From Lateolabrax maculatus (taxonomy: Eukaryota > Chordata > Actinopteri > Acropomatiformes > Lateolabracidae), in contig CM062214.1 of the NCBI GenBank assembly GCA_031216445.1, forward strand, positions 15,468,001 to 15,532,000: a DNA stretch of 64,000 nt, in the 5' to 3' direction. The position numbers and the translations under genes were made by a program. This document shows, in pieces, positions 13,727-28,700 of the stretch; positions within the stretch are counted from its first letter, which is position 1, and every line of letters starts with the position of its first letter. The notes under the pieces were generated by a model, which was not told the DNA's origin, searched no databases, and saw only the letters and a program-made list of their open reading frames with translations.

Positions 13727-16700
13727 GTGAGTGTCAATATTTTCTATCAATCTATCTATCTAACTATCCATCTATCTGGAACACTTTGTTTCAAGTTCAA
13801 ATATAGTTTTCCTAAAATATTATTATCATATAAGCTTATTTCTTTTTTTTTATTTTAGGTAATGACTTGGAGCAAAATTTATGCTCTAAGTCATTACCTG
13901 AGATGCTTCTTTTGTGTCTGAGAAAACAGACTGCTCTGTACCTGTCTGAAGGTTACAGTCTTCTTCTATTTCCCTTCCTGCCTTGGACCAGAGTTCAGCA
14001 GCTGTCATGGTGTGCATGGATCTAAACAGACATACCTCCCTCCCCAAAGTCCGGCCAGCTGAACAGGGACCATGACATTTCTTTGTCAGTGCGGTCGTAT
14101 TTACAGACATGATTCCCCTGCCACCCTGCAATTTCAGCCAGAGAAGTTGATGAGGCAGCAGGACCGCTGGGCTGCAGCGGGGGCCTCGGTGGCGTGGGAG
14201 TGAGCCGAGGGTAGCGAGGAGCACAGCGGGCTGCCTGTGGCCTCCCCACACTGTAGGGCTTGTCCCCTGGCCTGGCAGTGTGGCTGGGCCCCTTCGCTGT
14301 AGCCCTATGTGTTTGCAGCTGTTTGGTAGTAATTAGGAGCAGCCACTGCACCACAGCACCCTCTCATTTGCAGGGTGGGTCAGCAGGACACACAGCACCC
14401 TTCTCTGCCTCGGCTACACTGGTCCCAGCTCGCCGCAGAGAGGGAGAGAGCTGGAATTCACTCTGTCTGCTCATGTTAAATATAAACTCCTAAACAGCAA
14501 AACAGTGTACAAAACAGCCTCGGTATGTTTAAAACAAGAATAACAGGCTTGGATATCTATAGCAGGAAGGCTGGGTCCATCTCTTTTTTAGCTACACTTC
14601 CTTTGATTTAGGAGCTAAGTTGGGGAAGCGCAGTTTTTGACAGATTATACCAATTAATGAAGATGTGTAGGTTTCCCATAGCTAAATAGAACGCATCTTG
14701 TTCACACCCCCGCAAAATATAATTTGCATTCCTTCACAGGTGGAACAATGTTTTGCTGTGCTCACATAAAATATAATGGAGGTACAGTAGGGTTTGGTCT
14801 CCTGAGGGTATTACACGATATGGGGCTAGCCAATCGGTACTCTGACCGTGTCTCTGTCTGTTACTGGGAGGCTGGAAGTTCAGCCAAGTGCAAAACAAAA
14901 ATCCACACTGTGGGCCAATTATCAGCATAACACCTGGCTCTGGGTGGGATCCAAACAGGAGAGCAGGAGAGGAATCACCCCTGGCTCATTGCTCGTATCC
15001 ACACTGCATGCAATGACCTGTGACATCGGGGAGAAAAAGAAAAAGAGAAAATTACACGAAAAACAGGTTGGCAACTGTTCGCAAAGGCGAGCATGTTAAC
15101 CCTTCAGAGGATCCATTCATACACTGCATGCACAGTATGAAAGTAGTCGGGAAGACATTTTGCTGTATTGTTTCACAGAATCGTGGAGCTGCAGAGAGAG
15201 ACGTTGCTTATTATAACGTGTCTGCATCTGATTTTAAATGTCTCACTGTGTAATTTGCGAGAAAGTTTATCAGCCGAACGCAGGCATTTCAGCACGCATT
15301 TAGTTGGTTTTAGCTGGCTCAGCAGAGAATCTGCCATGACAATAGGTCGTCGTGCTGAAATAAAGCTTTGGTATAAAGTGATGTATGCGTGTGTGTCTTT
15401 CTCTCTCTCTCTCTCTTTTTTTTTTTTTTTTTTGTGGGCCATGAAGCGCACAGTGCCATCTCCCTGGGGCGTGCTCCTAACCAAGGGGGAATAGCCATTA
15501 GCATATGGTCCCCATTGTCGGGAGACAATCTGAATCTTTATCTACGCCGTTCTGCTGCTAGCTATCCATACTCACAGCGTTAAAATGAAAGAAGTCCTTA
15601 AGTGGGCTAATTAGATAGTATTGCTATACAGGATGTTGTGTGGGGACAACGGGGGCTCACTTGCATTATCACTGCAAGTGCTTTAGGAGGGCTGTTAACC
15701 TTTCAGGATTTATAATACAGAGTGTGGCAAAGGCTGAGAAGGTCTGTAATTGCACAATCCATCAGGAATCGTGAGTGCAGAGTTGAGACAGGCAGTGAAC
15801 TTAGCTGATATTTTTATTTTATTTTGCTCCAAGTCATTACCTACCGTGTGCAATGACAACACATTTTTTTGTAATTCAGAGTAATGAAGTGTATTGTGCA
15901 AATATGACAAGTAAGATAGCAATTAAAATACTGTACAGTAGCGTACATTGTGCGTTAGTTGGACCTTTTTTGTGCAGCTTTATGTTCCCACAAAAGTGTG
16001 TGTCTCGGCTGTGGGGCCTCAAAGAGGTGTACAGAATGAGACATGAAGGCAGCAGAGGTCTTGTCATGCATACTGTAGGATGGTAAAGAGCCAGTTCCTG
16101 AGTCATGCCCTGCATAAGTGATGGTCCTACAACACAGTGGCACAGCCATCAGCAGGACTGACATGCTGATTGCAAATTAATGCTAGATAACACCCAGGCA
16201 ATAGCACCCGCCCCGGTTGGTTCTCCTCATTGACAGTATAAAGCCGTTTGAGTCACAGACAGATACACACACATAGTATACACTAACATTCCACATTTTC
16301 ATCATCTCTGTCTCTTAATATCATACCCACACATACAGTAGAGTCCCTAACTGTGGAAATCATATGGACCAGTGAAAGAGTATCTGTTGTGTTTTGACTT
16401 GATAGGTTTGGAAGTCGTGAACCGCACGAGAAGAGCCATTTGCACTAAATGAGCACTTTCAGGGTCTTTCACCTACTTCTCAAAGCCATTGTCATGGTGT
16501 GCATGAATCTACAGGGAGCGTACACATTAGTCTTGTAAGTTAGTGTAGGGAGAAGCTGGTGTAGCCTAGTGAGCAGTGTCTAGTGACGTCCTCTGGATGC
16601 CATTAAACAGGCTCACTGAGGGTAATTGCCCAAGTCATTAAAAGTTTGATGATTTTGCTGCTGGGTGGAGGGTTGCCTGCCCTTGCTGTTGCTCATTTTG

Positions 16701-19700
16701 AATTTTGCTCTGGCACTTCAGATGCCTGTAGGCACGGAGCAGCGCTGTCTCTCTCTCACTTTCTCTCCAGGGAGCAAAACAGCGCATACCTCCCATTTTT
16801 CAGCCTTCACCCATTCCTGAAGTTCTGAGTGGTCGTCATTATTTTTTTGACAGGTAAAGAGCTTGTTGATAGACCGTGGACAGAACAGAGGAACACTGTT
16901 AAATGTGACAGCCAGTGCATATATTATCATTGTTCAAGATGATATGTAGTTTCCATAAAACTGTGCTGAAGCAGCAAAGCACGAAGTTTGGCGATGGTGA
17001 TTGAATTTTTTCTGTCGGGTGTTACAGAAAGGATGTATCTCTGTAATGCAACACTAAAATCTCACACTTTTAAATGATGCGGAATAATTTACAATATTAC
17101 CAACACAGCACACTGTCTCTTCTGACAGTTACAGTTTTCAATAAACTGAACAAACCAATTAATCTGGATTCTCGTTATTGATTAGAGGTATTTCTAGGAA
17201 GCCTTCTTATGTGTTGTTAACGAGCATGTCATCCTCTCCACTAAACAGAATCAGTCACGGCTACTGTAGGTTTCAAGGTCAATCCCACCCAGTGGACGAG
17301 GCCTTTGCGCCATCAGTTGTCCACATGGGGGTCCTGGGGCTGTCCTCTCTCCCAGTGAGAGCTGATCCAGGCAGACAGTCGCAGAGGCCCTGGCCTGTCT
17401 CCCAGGCCCGCACACTCTGGCACTCCGTAGCCAGGGCAGCAGCCACGGGGCCTGGGTCATTCTGCCAGCTGGTGCCAGACCTCTCTGACTCTCAAGCCCG
17501 CTCTCATGTCTGCCATGGGTGCCGTCAGAGGTGACATGAGGTTCTAATAAGGCCGCTAGCTCCTCACCCCTCCGAAGGTGTTAGTGACTCAAGCATCTCC
17601 TGCCATGCTCCAGTCACAGCTGCAACTGAGTCCCAGATGTCTTGTTTGTCATCTTGGCACCTCTGCCTGAGGACAGACATTGATAGACCTTATGATTGAC
17701 ACATCAACTCTGTGTGGATGTCTGTGTCGGGGGTTTGTTGTAGCATATGTTATTATATACTATACCGTTTTCTGTGGCAGGGTCTGTTTTGTGGAGGATG
17801 AAAATGTTAAAACAAAAAATAAATATAGCAGTAAAAGCATGATTGACAGGCGCTTATACTCGTGCTATAGATTTTTAGATGCATTTATCTCAGGACACAC
17901 TCATTTTGACACATAAATAGATTTCCCAGTTAACATGTAAAAGGAAATCTGTTAGCTTTGATCAATATGTTTACCAACCCAGCCAGCTTGTGATTATTTT
18001 ATTTCAAGAAGATGACCAGACTAAGTGAGCCCAGTTTCTGCAAAGGCAGATTTGCTTGTTCTAAAATGTTTGTAATTTCCCCTTGAGTGTGAAGATTCCC
18101 ATCAGTCATCAACCACTCCAGAACTTGTTCATTTAGGCAAACCGGGGGAATCTACACAGCCTGTGGAAATGTTGCGCCATTTTTCCGCTATCCTTACGTA
18201 TAAAAGGTACAAACATGGAATGTGGCGGCATTATTGTTCTGCCATTAAGCCGGCAGCAGTGGTAGGGTTCAGTGTAAGAAAGCAAAGATGACCCTTTTTT
18301 ATGGGGGTATTTGCGTGATCTCTGTATAAAAGGGGCCTAGAGTCTCTTAAAATGAGATGGCACAGTTTTCTCTATTGCAGCACCACTTTTTTCACATTTT
18401 TACCAATACAATTGGCAGATTTTTCCAGAAACATCTTGCATAGTGCAGCTTGAAATACTGTTTTCAGGGCCTTGTTAGCCTGCATATAAAACATGTAAAA
18501 CTTATACCCAAAGTATAAAAAATATGCATACAAGACTTGAATTACCAAGCTCAATTAAAGCTCAGTAAAAACAGGTTATGGTGGTAGGGCACTTGGGAAG
18601 AAGTTGGAAATGCAGAAAGTGTGAATTGAGCGAAGAATTACCACCTCATCTTGACATTGTGAGAGCTTCTTAAAAGGTCAGGGTTTTCATCCAGGCACAG
18701 TCTAAATGAAATGCTGGTGTAGTCATTGATCTGTCTGGTGTTGTGTGAGCTGTTATAATGACCTTATCAAAAGCAGAGAAAGTTGGAATCACTCCAGTTT
18801 ATTGGAAGTCTAAAAGTGACCTCCCTACTCTTTTGTCGTGACATTTGATTTCACAGAACAGCTGTAAAATGGACTGGTACAGTTGCACAACACAGTTTTA
18901 CAATACCAAGGCTAATCCTGTCATTGTGAATTACATGAATTAGTCAGGAACCTAGACTACATGTGTACCACATCTTACTATAGGAGCGACTCAGTTTTTT
19001 AAAACCACAATTAGTGTCTTTGTGGGTGTCTTTGACTTGGTGAACCATAGGAAAGCTCCACCAGTGAACCTCCCACTTGACCTCAAGGATGTCTGTGGTT
19101 TTCCACTGTCTCACCAGTCACCCCCGAGAAGATGGGGGCGGGTAGAGGTTATATTTGTATATGTTGGTCTTCATGCTCAGAGCTGTTTTGTGTCATGACT
19201 TATCAAATTAAGCTGGACTCCTTACATGTTATGAAAAAAGAAAAATAGGGTAACATTTACAAAATAGCTTCCTTCTTTCTCTACTAAGGGTAACTGCAGT
19301 ACAGAAAAAGTACAGAACTAAAGTACATAAGAGTAATGTGGTCGTCACCTTTAATGGCAGTGGGAGCAGCAGCTGGCTTTTGTGGAGGTACTGTGTCTGG
19401 GACTGGGGCAAGGACCAACTCTCAGTGCTGCTGCTGAGGTTGAAATGAAGCGGTGCCTGGGTCAGCAGCCCTGCACTCAGCACTCTGCCATGCATCCAGG
19501 TGGAACAAAGTCCTCGCTCAGCGTCTCATCCTGGGCTTCCTGCTGAAAGGTGACATCTCCATGGCTTAACAGCCACATTCATCTGCTAAAGAGCATACAA
19601 TTTGTTAATCATTTTCCCACATGACAGTCCCTGCTTTCCACTTGGTTAGGCAAACAAACAAATATGCAAGCAGGCAGATGAGCGAGTGGGCAGCCCTGGT

Positions 19701-22700
19701 GTTTAGTCAGAGGAGACTAATATCAGATGGTTAGAACTGCAGGTGCTCTAAGTGGGTAGAAACAGAACAGAGACTGGTCAAATCGTATCCTCTTGTTTGC
19801 CTCCATACAGTGATCCACCTTGAGAAGATCATTAGAATGAAATGCACAAAACCACACAATGGTTTTTCTGCTCCACCAGACTCATTCAAAGACTTTATGT
19901 GTCTGCGATTTGCAAGGAAACATGTCATTTGATTCAGCTTCTCCTGTATTTAAGCCTTGTCATTTCAAGAAATGTCATTTCAGAATTTGGTTTGTCATAT
20001 GAGCTCAAGTAACATCGGTGCATTGAATGAAAAATGACACGAGGACAGGCTCCTCCGTGTCTAGAGCAGGAATAATGGTCCTGTGTAATTACCTGTAGTG
20101 TGGAAGATTTGAAATACATTTATCACAGTTGAAGTGACCCTACTGTATCAGCGGTTACATAGACACTATGCAACACATAGGATTATACTGCATTATACCA
20201 GTTAAAACGAGGGTATAGCCGCAAGCTGTGACCAATTAAAGTTGAACAAAGCCAGCTCATCTGCTCAACTCCTCTCTTAGTAGGTCAGTGAAACTGATGG
20301 AGAATACAGACACATGCACTCCTCTGTGGCTCTGAGCACAGCTTTTACTAGCACATTCACAAGCCACGGTATATAATACACATTTAACAAGACACATGCA
20401 CTAAAGAAAAACATAAATCTGAAGCCATGATTTAAAATGTACAAATTTCAAAACTATTTTCTGCAAACAACCATTATAAAACCAAAAGAGGCATCTTATC
20501 CTCCCTCGTTGTGACTGGTGTTTTTAGCTCGAGAAATGACTGTAGCATACTGTAAAGAGGTGGTGTAACATAATGACATGTGTGTATGGGTCTGAAGCGA
20601 CCACAGAGACAGAGCTGCAGAGATACAGGACATAAAGTCACTTTGCAGAGAGGGTTGCATTACCATTGGAGTGATGTATGACCCGAAGTCCCATCTGAGG
20701 CTCATGTTACAAGGCTTATGCTGCACTACGGAGATAGCTTTCCGTATATGGAGTCAGGGGCTACAGTAATGTATGGACCCCTGTTGTTGCCAAAGCTCTG
20801 ACTCAGCTCGCTGACTTGTGCCTCTAACCCTGACCTCTGTCCTGATAAGTAGACATTTTAGACATGTACTATGTCATTTCAATCATTCCTAAAGGAGGCA
20901 TGATCTTGTTATCTGTCACCTTGGTTACAGTAACATTGTTGTAATATAATGAGACTGTTAATACTGTTATTTTCCTTAGCCTACATTGTACACTCTAGCA
21001 GAACTCTACTTGGAAAGAGAAAAACACATTTTCCTCATAAAACAATTCTACAATATTATTTAGAGAAACGTGTGAGTACATTTACTCCATTACTGTACCT
21101 TTTGTAAAAATTTTTTTAAAAAAGACGAGTTTTAACACCACTACATTTTTGAAAGCTATTCTTACTTTGAGGATTAAGATTTTATATGCAGAACACATTA
21201 TCAGTTTATAAAATACGACACATTTCTATTGCTGACAGTATATAAAATACCACATTTAAACATTACTTTACACATTAATACAGCATAAAAATAATCCAAT
21301 GATATAATAAATAATAACATGTATTTTTACCGTACTTTAATACTTTTTGCAGATAGTACTTTTGCACTTTTTCTGCAACTTAGTAAGTTTGAATGCAGGA
21401 CTTTCTTGTAACAGTATTTTTACAATGTGGTATTGCTACTTTTACTTAACTTCCACCTCTGTCAATTGTAGAATAAACAAGGAGTCGGAGAAATAAACTA
21501 CTGTCTTCTGTTATAATCAGAATGCTAAATTAACATTTACACTTGTGCAAATTGCGTGCAGATGTACAAATTTCTATTTTGTTCACATGACTTTAATCTT
21601 CTTTTTACTTTAAAGAAACAGTTTTCCTCTGTAATGGATGGTTTTGTTTTCTGTGTGTTCCTCAGGTTACCTTCACAAAGAGGAAGTTTGGTCTGATGAA
21701 AAAGGCTTATGAGCTGAGCGTACTATGTGACTGCGAGATAGCCCTCATCATTTTCAACAGCTCTAACAAACTGTTCCAGTATGCCAGCACAGACATGGAC
21801 AAAGTGTTGCTGAAATACACAGAGTACAACGAACCCCATGAGAGCAGAACCAACTCTGACATTGTAGAGGTGAGTGAGTGTCGCCTTCTTACATTCTGAG
21901 TAAACATTTCTTTCACATCATACCTCTTCCCTCACTGTGATCAAGCATTTTCTTTATTTAGCTCTTCTTTATGATTTGTTATACAAAACACTTATATTTA
22001 TCAGATTTAAGAGAATTATTTTAGAACTGGATTCGGACTATAAAATATATTTATTATGTAAAAACTGTAGGTTTAAAAGCTTTGTGAACGCTCCAAGGGT
22101 AATGGTTCAAACACAAGTGTGAGGAACAAGTAACAGTTTCCTTTTAGTCACCATTCAGATAGGGCACAGGAGGTCTGCACTCCCTGATAAGTTCATCTTC
22201 TCTTGCGCCCATCAACTGACATGGAAAACCTATCTCTGCACACACATTCACACAGTCGCTGCTGACCACCATTGCTGACTCTGTTTCCCATAGATATTGT
22301 ACCTGTAGGGCTTAGTTCTCTGACTACTCCTCATCACAGACCATCAGCTTGGCCATTGCTGCAGTGAAAATACAGTATTTAGTACATTCCATACTGCTCT
22401 ATAAAACTCAACAAGCACTTCGGTTTCCTGGCAGCTCCTGCATGCCCGGCGACTAGCGGAAGAGTAAGCCACTTGTTATGCCAGTATACAAAACTGTCAG
22501 CCAAAAGTGTAAAAGCTAAAGTAAATGAGAATGATTAGGGATACATCCTGTTCCAAACATCTTTCATTGGCACACGTGTGGTTTCTCAGCTTATTCAAGA
22601 TCTGCTTTGAGAGGCTGGTATCTTCATTCTTACTAAATTAAAGCATATACAATGAATGATGATATGCCTTTTGATAAAAAGATGACACTGCTAGTATAAC

Positions 22701-25700
22701 GTTGCATCTATTTTTATAGCTTTTATTTAAAATACACTTAAACTAGCTTCTTCTGCATTAAGATACTTTTTCTATTAGACAATGCAGACTGTTGCATCGC
22801 AATACTTTTACTGCCACCTGCCCACTAAAACATACAGCATTTTTATTACTGCTGCCCAATTAAGTGACATTAAGGGTTTAAGATGGGTGAGATTGGGAAA
22901 TTTCAAGAATCCTAGCTTTGGAAAAGACTTTCACTTGGAGGAATTAGTGAAATTACATGCAGCATAAAGGAGTCAGCTGTGGCCCATTATCTTTTATTCA
23001 TGCTGCTGCTGCTTGTGAATTACCTGCTTGGCAGAGCTGCAGAAGAGTGCTCTGGCATCCAGTAGACTCATGCAGTCACTCCTCCATCAGGGGCCCTCAG
23101 AGCAGAGCAGGGGCTCACCTGCATAAAAAATACATGGACACATTCCTCGTTTACGTAACAGTGACCACAAATTTGCTCTTGCCGTGACTCTGGAAGCTGT
23201 CTTATTTTAAACAAGCAAAAACATCAACATCCCATACTCTAACTGGGGTTATTCACTTCAAGCTGTTATATCACATATATCTGTGGTCGACTGATATATG
23301 TTTATGTTGACAGCATGGTGTAATTGGAATTTATATTGTGCATAATGTAGCACCAGTGGTCCCATCCTGTTTTCCAACTTAGCCCTTCTGGCTACTCTCA
23401 AGGAAGCTGCCCCACTACACAAAAGGCGAGAACAAGCCACCGTTGTCCCCGCTCACTCGGCCAGCATCTTTGCAGACAAGCACAAATCCCCCTCTGCCTG
23501 CTGGCTACATGGTCAAGATTCAGAAATGAAGAAGCAGAGCAGAAGTAACCAACGTAGTCCACTTCACAGCATCACAACACAACAACATTATTCATCTGGC
23601 CAGAGAACCGGGGTCGGAGTTTGTTGATACTCTGTGAAAGCTGTGATTTGATCATATTTTAAGAGAAATCCTAATCTGAGTGCCACTTTTGGTCTTTTTC
23701 AGTCTTTGCACTTGGAAGCATTTGTATTGGTGGGAAGAATCCACCCCTCCCCATTTATCTAGTGAAATGGGCCTCACATGAGGACACTTACAGTGGACAC
23801 TTATCTAAGTTTTTAAATTGTGTTAAACCAATCTTCACCATGCAAACAATCATGTGCTCATTTGTCCGGTTTGGGAAGCCAGAAAAACCCTCTCCCACTT
23901 TTCATTGGGAAGCTCGTTCTGTGTGAGAAACTAAATCAAAGGTCACATTCCTGCTCAGTAGTACCATCTGTAGATAAAGGCTGAGCTGTGCAGTGTGGGA
24001 GAACAGTCTCCATGTTTTCCACAGATGGATGCATGCCTGGGCCACAGTTTGATAACCCAGTGGAGGGCTATGGACTTTGTCTCAAACTTGGCTCGCAGTC
24101 CAAAGCAGAGCAGTAGGCTCCGATTTTTCCTCCGTGTGTGTTAGTGTTTGTGTCTGCATGTGTAGATAGTCTTAACCTTACCAACACTCCAGGCGACAGG
24201 TGAACTGAACTCTCTTTTTATTTGTTCACCTGCGTGTGTCACATAAAATTTCTTAAGTAACTTTCTTAATTGTTTAGGTGGGATTGTTTACTTCAAAAAA
24301 AATATATATTGTTTTTCTCAAAATCATATAGTAAAGAATCACAGTGCTCTCTCTCAGAATCTGCATTTTCCACTGAAGGAAAATTGAAGGTAAACGGCTT
24401 TTGAGGGTCACATTTGCTGTATATTTATTCTTTTATAATGCAGAAGAGCAACACACACAAATGTTAAATGTGGTATTCATATGGTTGTGTTATTGTGAAC
24501 CGAGCAGAGTATTCTTGACTGAAAGTTTAATGGTGTTGTTCCTATTGTGCTTCGTATTGAATTCTGTTTATACCACAAATGAAAATGCTGCTGTTAGTCA
24601 TTAGATTAATCTAATAATATTTACTCTTCCTCCCCTCTCCGCCAGTGGAGCTAATGAGATTTTGCTCATGCTCCTCTAAACCTCACACCGTTCACCAGCA
24701 CACAGAAAGATCACTATGTCTCCAGCAGAAACCTGGAAATCACAGGCATCATTTTGCATTTATCTGTTATCTCTTTGAGCTATTCAATACAATTAAGGTA
24801 TATGGTATGGATTAGGATTAATCAGGTTTGCAGGCACACGGAATCAACATTAAATCAAGACTTAATTGTAACCTTATAAAATCCGGGTTGTGAATAGGCT
24901 TTAATTCAATTTGGGAATGCAGTTTTAGTCAAATGCCAATGCCTTGTAATTGTAAATGACTGGACTGCATCATATGCAAAGCCTTGACTTTTCACTGCTC
25001 TTTTAAAAAAAAAGTATTTTACCCTGAAGATTTGTGTGCGTAAACAACCCAAGATCATTCATAGGGAAATTCTGCTTATCTTCTTCATAATAAAGAGGGG
25101 TGGCCATTGTTAATGTAACTTGGGAAAAACAGACAATTCCTTTTCTATTTATGAAGAAACGCCCCCTTTCACAAGACCACTACAATGAGAGGAAATTAGA
25201 ATAAAATTATCAGGTAATTTCCATTAGGTTTTATTTCATGATCTCTATCAGCTGTTGTTATAAATGGAGCTGTATTAATCATTCAATAAGATATGTAAAT
25301 TTTGACCATTGCTGAATGTCAAGCCCTGGGCTTTCCTCTGAATCACACCTTTTTTCCTATTTTGTTCCTGACAAAAGCTATCATTCAATTTATCATCATG
25401 TCCCATATTCTGTATCTTATTTTTTTACCGATGGAGACAATCAATGCATTCAGCCGCTAAGCTTCAAAAGTGCATTTTCTGCTACTTACAGCTCAAAGAA
25501 AAATATATTTTATTGCCAGTTATGGAATGAATCCCTTACAGTGCTTTGGGCTGAATGAGAACCAGGAGTTTCAGACAGGGGATGTTTATGTTGTCAATCA
25601 AAGGCTGAGCAGTGATTAAGACTCATTTCTATCTTAATGAATGCAAATTGGCACATCTGCTATGGTGGGCTAGCTGTCCAGACTCTTCAATTAGCATGAT

Positions 25701-28700
25701 TGATCAATTATCCTCCTGCTGGTGGCTCACTGGAAATGGAAGCTGGGGAAGGGATGGGGGTAGGAAGAGAAATGAAACAGCATGAGAAAAGAAAAAGGAC
25801 AGAAAACTGTCCAAAACCTGCACTCGGATTCTTCATTTGATTAGACTAAAAGGAATAATGGAATTTCATTTTACTCAAAAAGGGCTCTCACTCATAGACA
25901 TTAATAAGTATAATTGTCATTTTATTTTTAAACAGCTTTTTTAAAAAACGTTTTTAGACCAAGATACTGCAAGTGTTTTCAGGTTGGCACCTAAAATGGC
26001 AGGTTAGAGATCAGAAGGTGATGTTCCTCAGATTAAAAGAGAAATACATTTATTACATTACTGCAACTAACTGGGTAACAAAGTTAAGCTTTTGGTTCTT
26101 AATATGTAATCATGATGTTTTTTTGTTTTTTTTTTATGTTTGTTTTTACTTCAGTTGTTTTTTGTGCTGGCATTCCCATTGTGACACATCAACTTCACAT
26201 GAACAAAAACACAATTTGCATTTTAAATTTGCGTCTGATTTCACCATCAGCAGATTTTCTGATCAAATATTCCTGTGAGAAATTAGTTTCAGCCACGCAA
26301 ATATTTAGTAGATCCGTACTCTTTCAACTTCCTAGTCTGTTGAGAATATTGTGGTGCGCAGCTTGTTTGTGTTTGTTTTTAACAGTAAGCACAAATCCTT
26401 GAATATCAAAGCACACCAGTGCGTAGCAGAGGCAGATTGTCCTGAGTGTGTATTTATAATTGTGACACAAAAACATAACAGGATGGTCAAACGAGGCTCT
26501 GGCAGACACACAGAGAAACTGTCACTACTACTGTGTTCTCTTATGCAATATTATATTATAGCTAGTACTGTATGAAGGCAATAGAGTATTTGCATATTTT
26601 GTTCAAAACTCAAACACATAGATCGTATAATAATGAGGAACAACACAAAATAATACAAACACATGAATTAATAGATAAAATGACAGGTCTTGTGTATGAT
26701 GATTATAATATACAGTTAATAAAATAAAGATATTTGTGAAAACTGACTTTGATATTTAAATTGGACAATAAAAAGTCACTGTATTTAGTACATTAGTACA
26801 TAGACACATGAAGATATTTTCTTTAACTAACACCTCTGTAACTGGTGGTATTATATGCCTTCATATTGGGGCTTTATGCAATTTAGACACGTTTAACTTG
26901 ATTAGAAGTTGAAAATTGTAGCTTCTTTATTTCCTGCTAAGACATTTGACATTTCCGGTGGCTGATGGGTAGGACTGGTTGGCTGCAAAGGGCCATTATT
27001 AGTGATTCCGCCCGTATAAAGCCATTTCCTATTTATCATGCACATTACATTTCCTGTACATTATTGCTGACAAGGCATGTGATGTACGTTATATTACCTG
27101 CCTACTGATGGTAGGCAGGTAATATATCATATCATATCATACATTCTTTTGTAACTGCTCAACAGTGACTTTATGATACTTTTCTCATATGATGATGTAA
27201 GCCACCACACATTTCTCTGTTACTGTCACTGTTGCAAACACAGAGAAACGCACACACACAAAAAAAGAAAAAATTTTTTTTTTTACTTACCTAGCTCTGT
27301 GTTTCTCAAATATGCTTAGTTTAACTCCAAGAAAATAAATCATTCAAAAAGAAAAGAAAAAGAAAAGCTTCTCTGCCTTAACGCATCTGTGCACTAGACT
27401 TTTGTTTTCTTTTCATTTTTGCAGTAGCTTAGCCCTTGTAGATTTTAGCACAGTGGAACCAACTATCCCCGAATGAAAATCCTGCAGCGCTAATTCAGAA
27501 CGGGACACAGTTCTACATCAAATATTTTCTGCAACTTATATAACTGACTCATTTAAGTCAAGCTAAATTAATTATAAAATTAAGCTTTAAAAAAATTTTA
27601 AAAAGATTTTTTCACTCAGTGTTTTAAAAATGAATTAAAACGACTAAATTACCAAATCCACCAAAACAATAAAGCAAATCAAAGGTCAGGGGCCCCTTCA
27701 GGGTGTATCAGACAGACAACACTGTGGGAACACCACAATGCCACCAGAATAGAGGGGTACGAATGCATCACCCTCTGCATGATATTAAATGTTTTTTTTT
27801 TTTGTGTGTGTGTGTATTTTCTGCCCTAGAGAATACTGTAGTGAGTAACTAGTAACATTTAAAAACATTTTTTAATTTTTTTTATGTAGGCCCTTGGTAG
27901 GTGTGCCCACATTTTCACTGTTGTGGATACAGTAAAGACTCAGTGTTTGTTCTAACCATTACAGTAGATGTGGATAATTTTATATGAGAAGTTGGTAGTC
28001 TTAATGCAGTTTCATGTATTTTTCTGAAGTTCCATGTGTGCAGACACTTGTATTTGTGTACCTGTTACTGTTTTGTGCTTCTTGTGCGACGTTATATTTT
28101 CTGATGTTGTTTTCTATTTATTCTGAAGTAAATGACGTTGCTGATGACCAAACTCATTACCTGTTGTTGGGTCAGAAATTCTAGGATTTTGTTATCGTCT
28201 GACTGGTCCAATTGCTCATTCTTTGTACATAATTATGTGCATTATTATCTATCATTTGCCGGGCCTATTTACAACGGTTCAGAAAGGAAGAGCAACAGTC
28301 TAAATGTAAAAACAAAATCTGAATTCAGAGCAGATTTTTTTTATATTTCAAATATCAGATTGAAAATATTAGATTTGAACTAAATTTGGACTTTAAATTA
28401 GGTGAAAAGTGCCAATTAAAAAAAATAATACTGTTCTGTTCTTCAGTGTGGATGGTGTCTGCCTCATTGTGTGTGTGTAAGGGTGTTAAGGACAAACCTA
28501 GCTAATTCAAAGGTTTTCATGAGTTAAATGTATAAGTACAGTGACTTCATTTTCAAGTCTAGTTTACACTTAATTTCCACCTCGAGCTCTTCGCCAATAT
28601 ATTTCTACTTGAGTCCTTCTCCACACTATGCGATCATCATATCACATCATATTGGTATTTCACCATAGAGCTCACAGCAGCAATGATGAGAAATCCCTTT

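Larger units (their letters stand above)
13727..21665 (+). other. mef2a: mef2a intron between the two MADS-domain exons
   Basis: A 7.9-kb intron (GTGAGT...CTCAG) containing the hairpin at 13857-13899 and its distant inverted copy at 15821-15843, GC-rich islands at 14120-14300 and 17280-17540, a CT/poly-T tract at 15400-15433, and the 'tacttttactt' repeat at 21070-21470. No coding sequence is seen. Confidence 0.85.
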
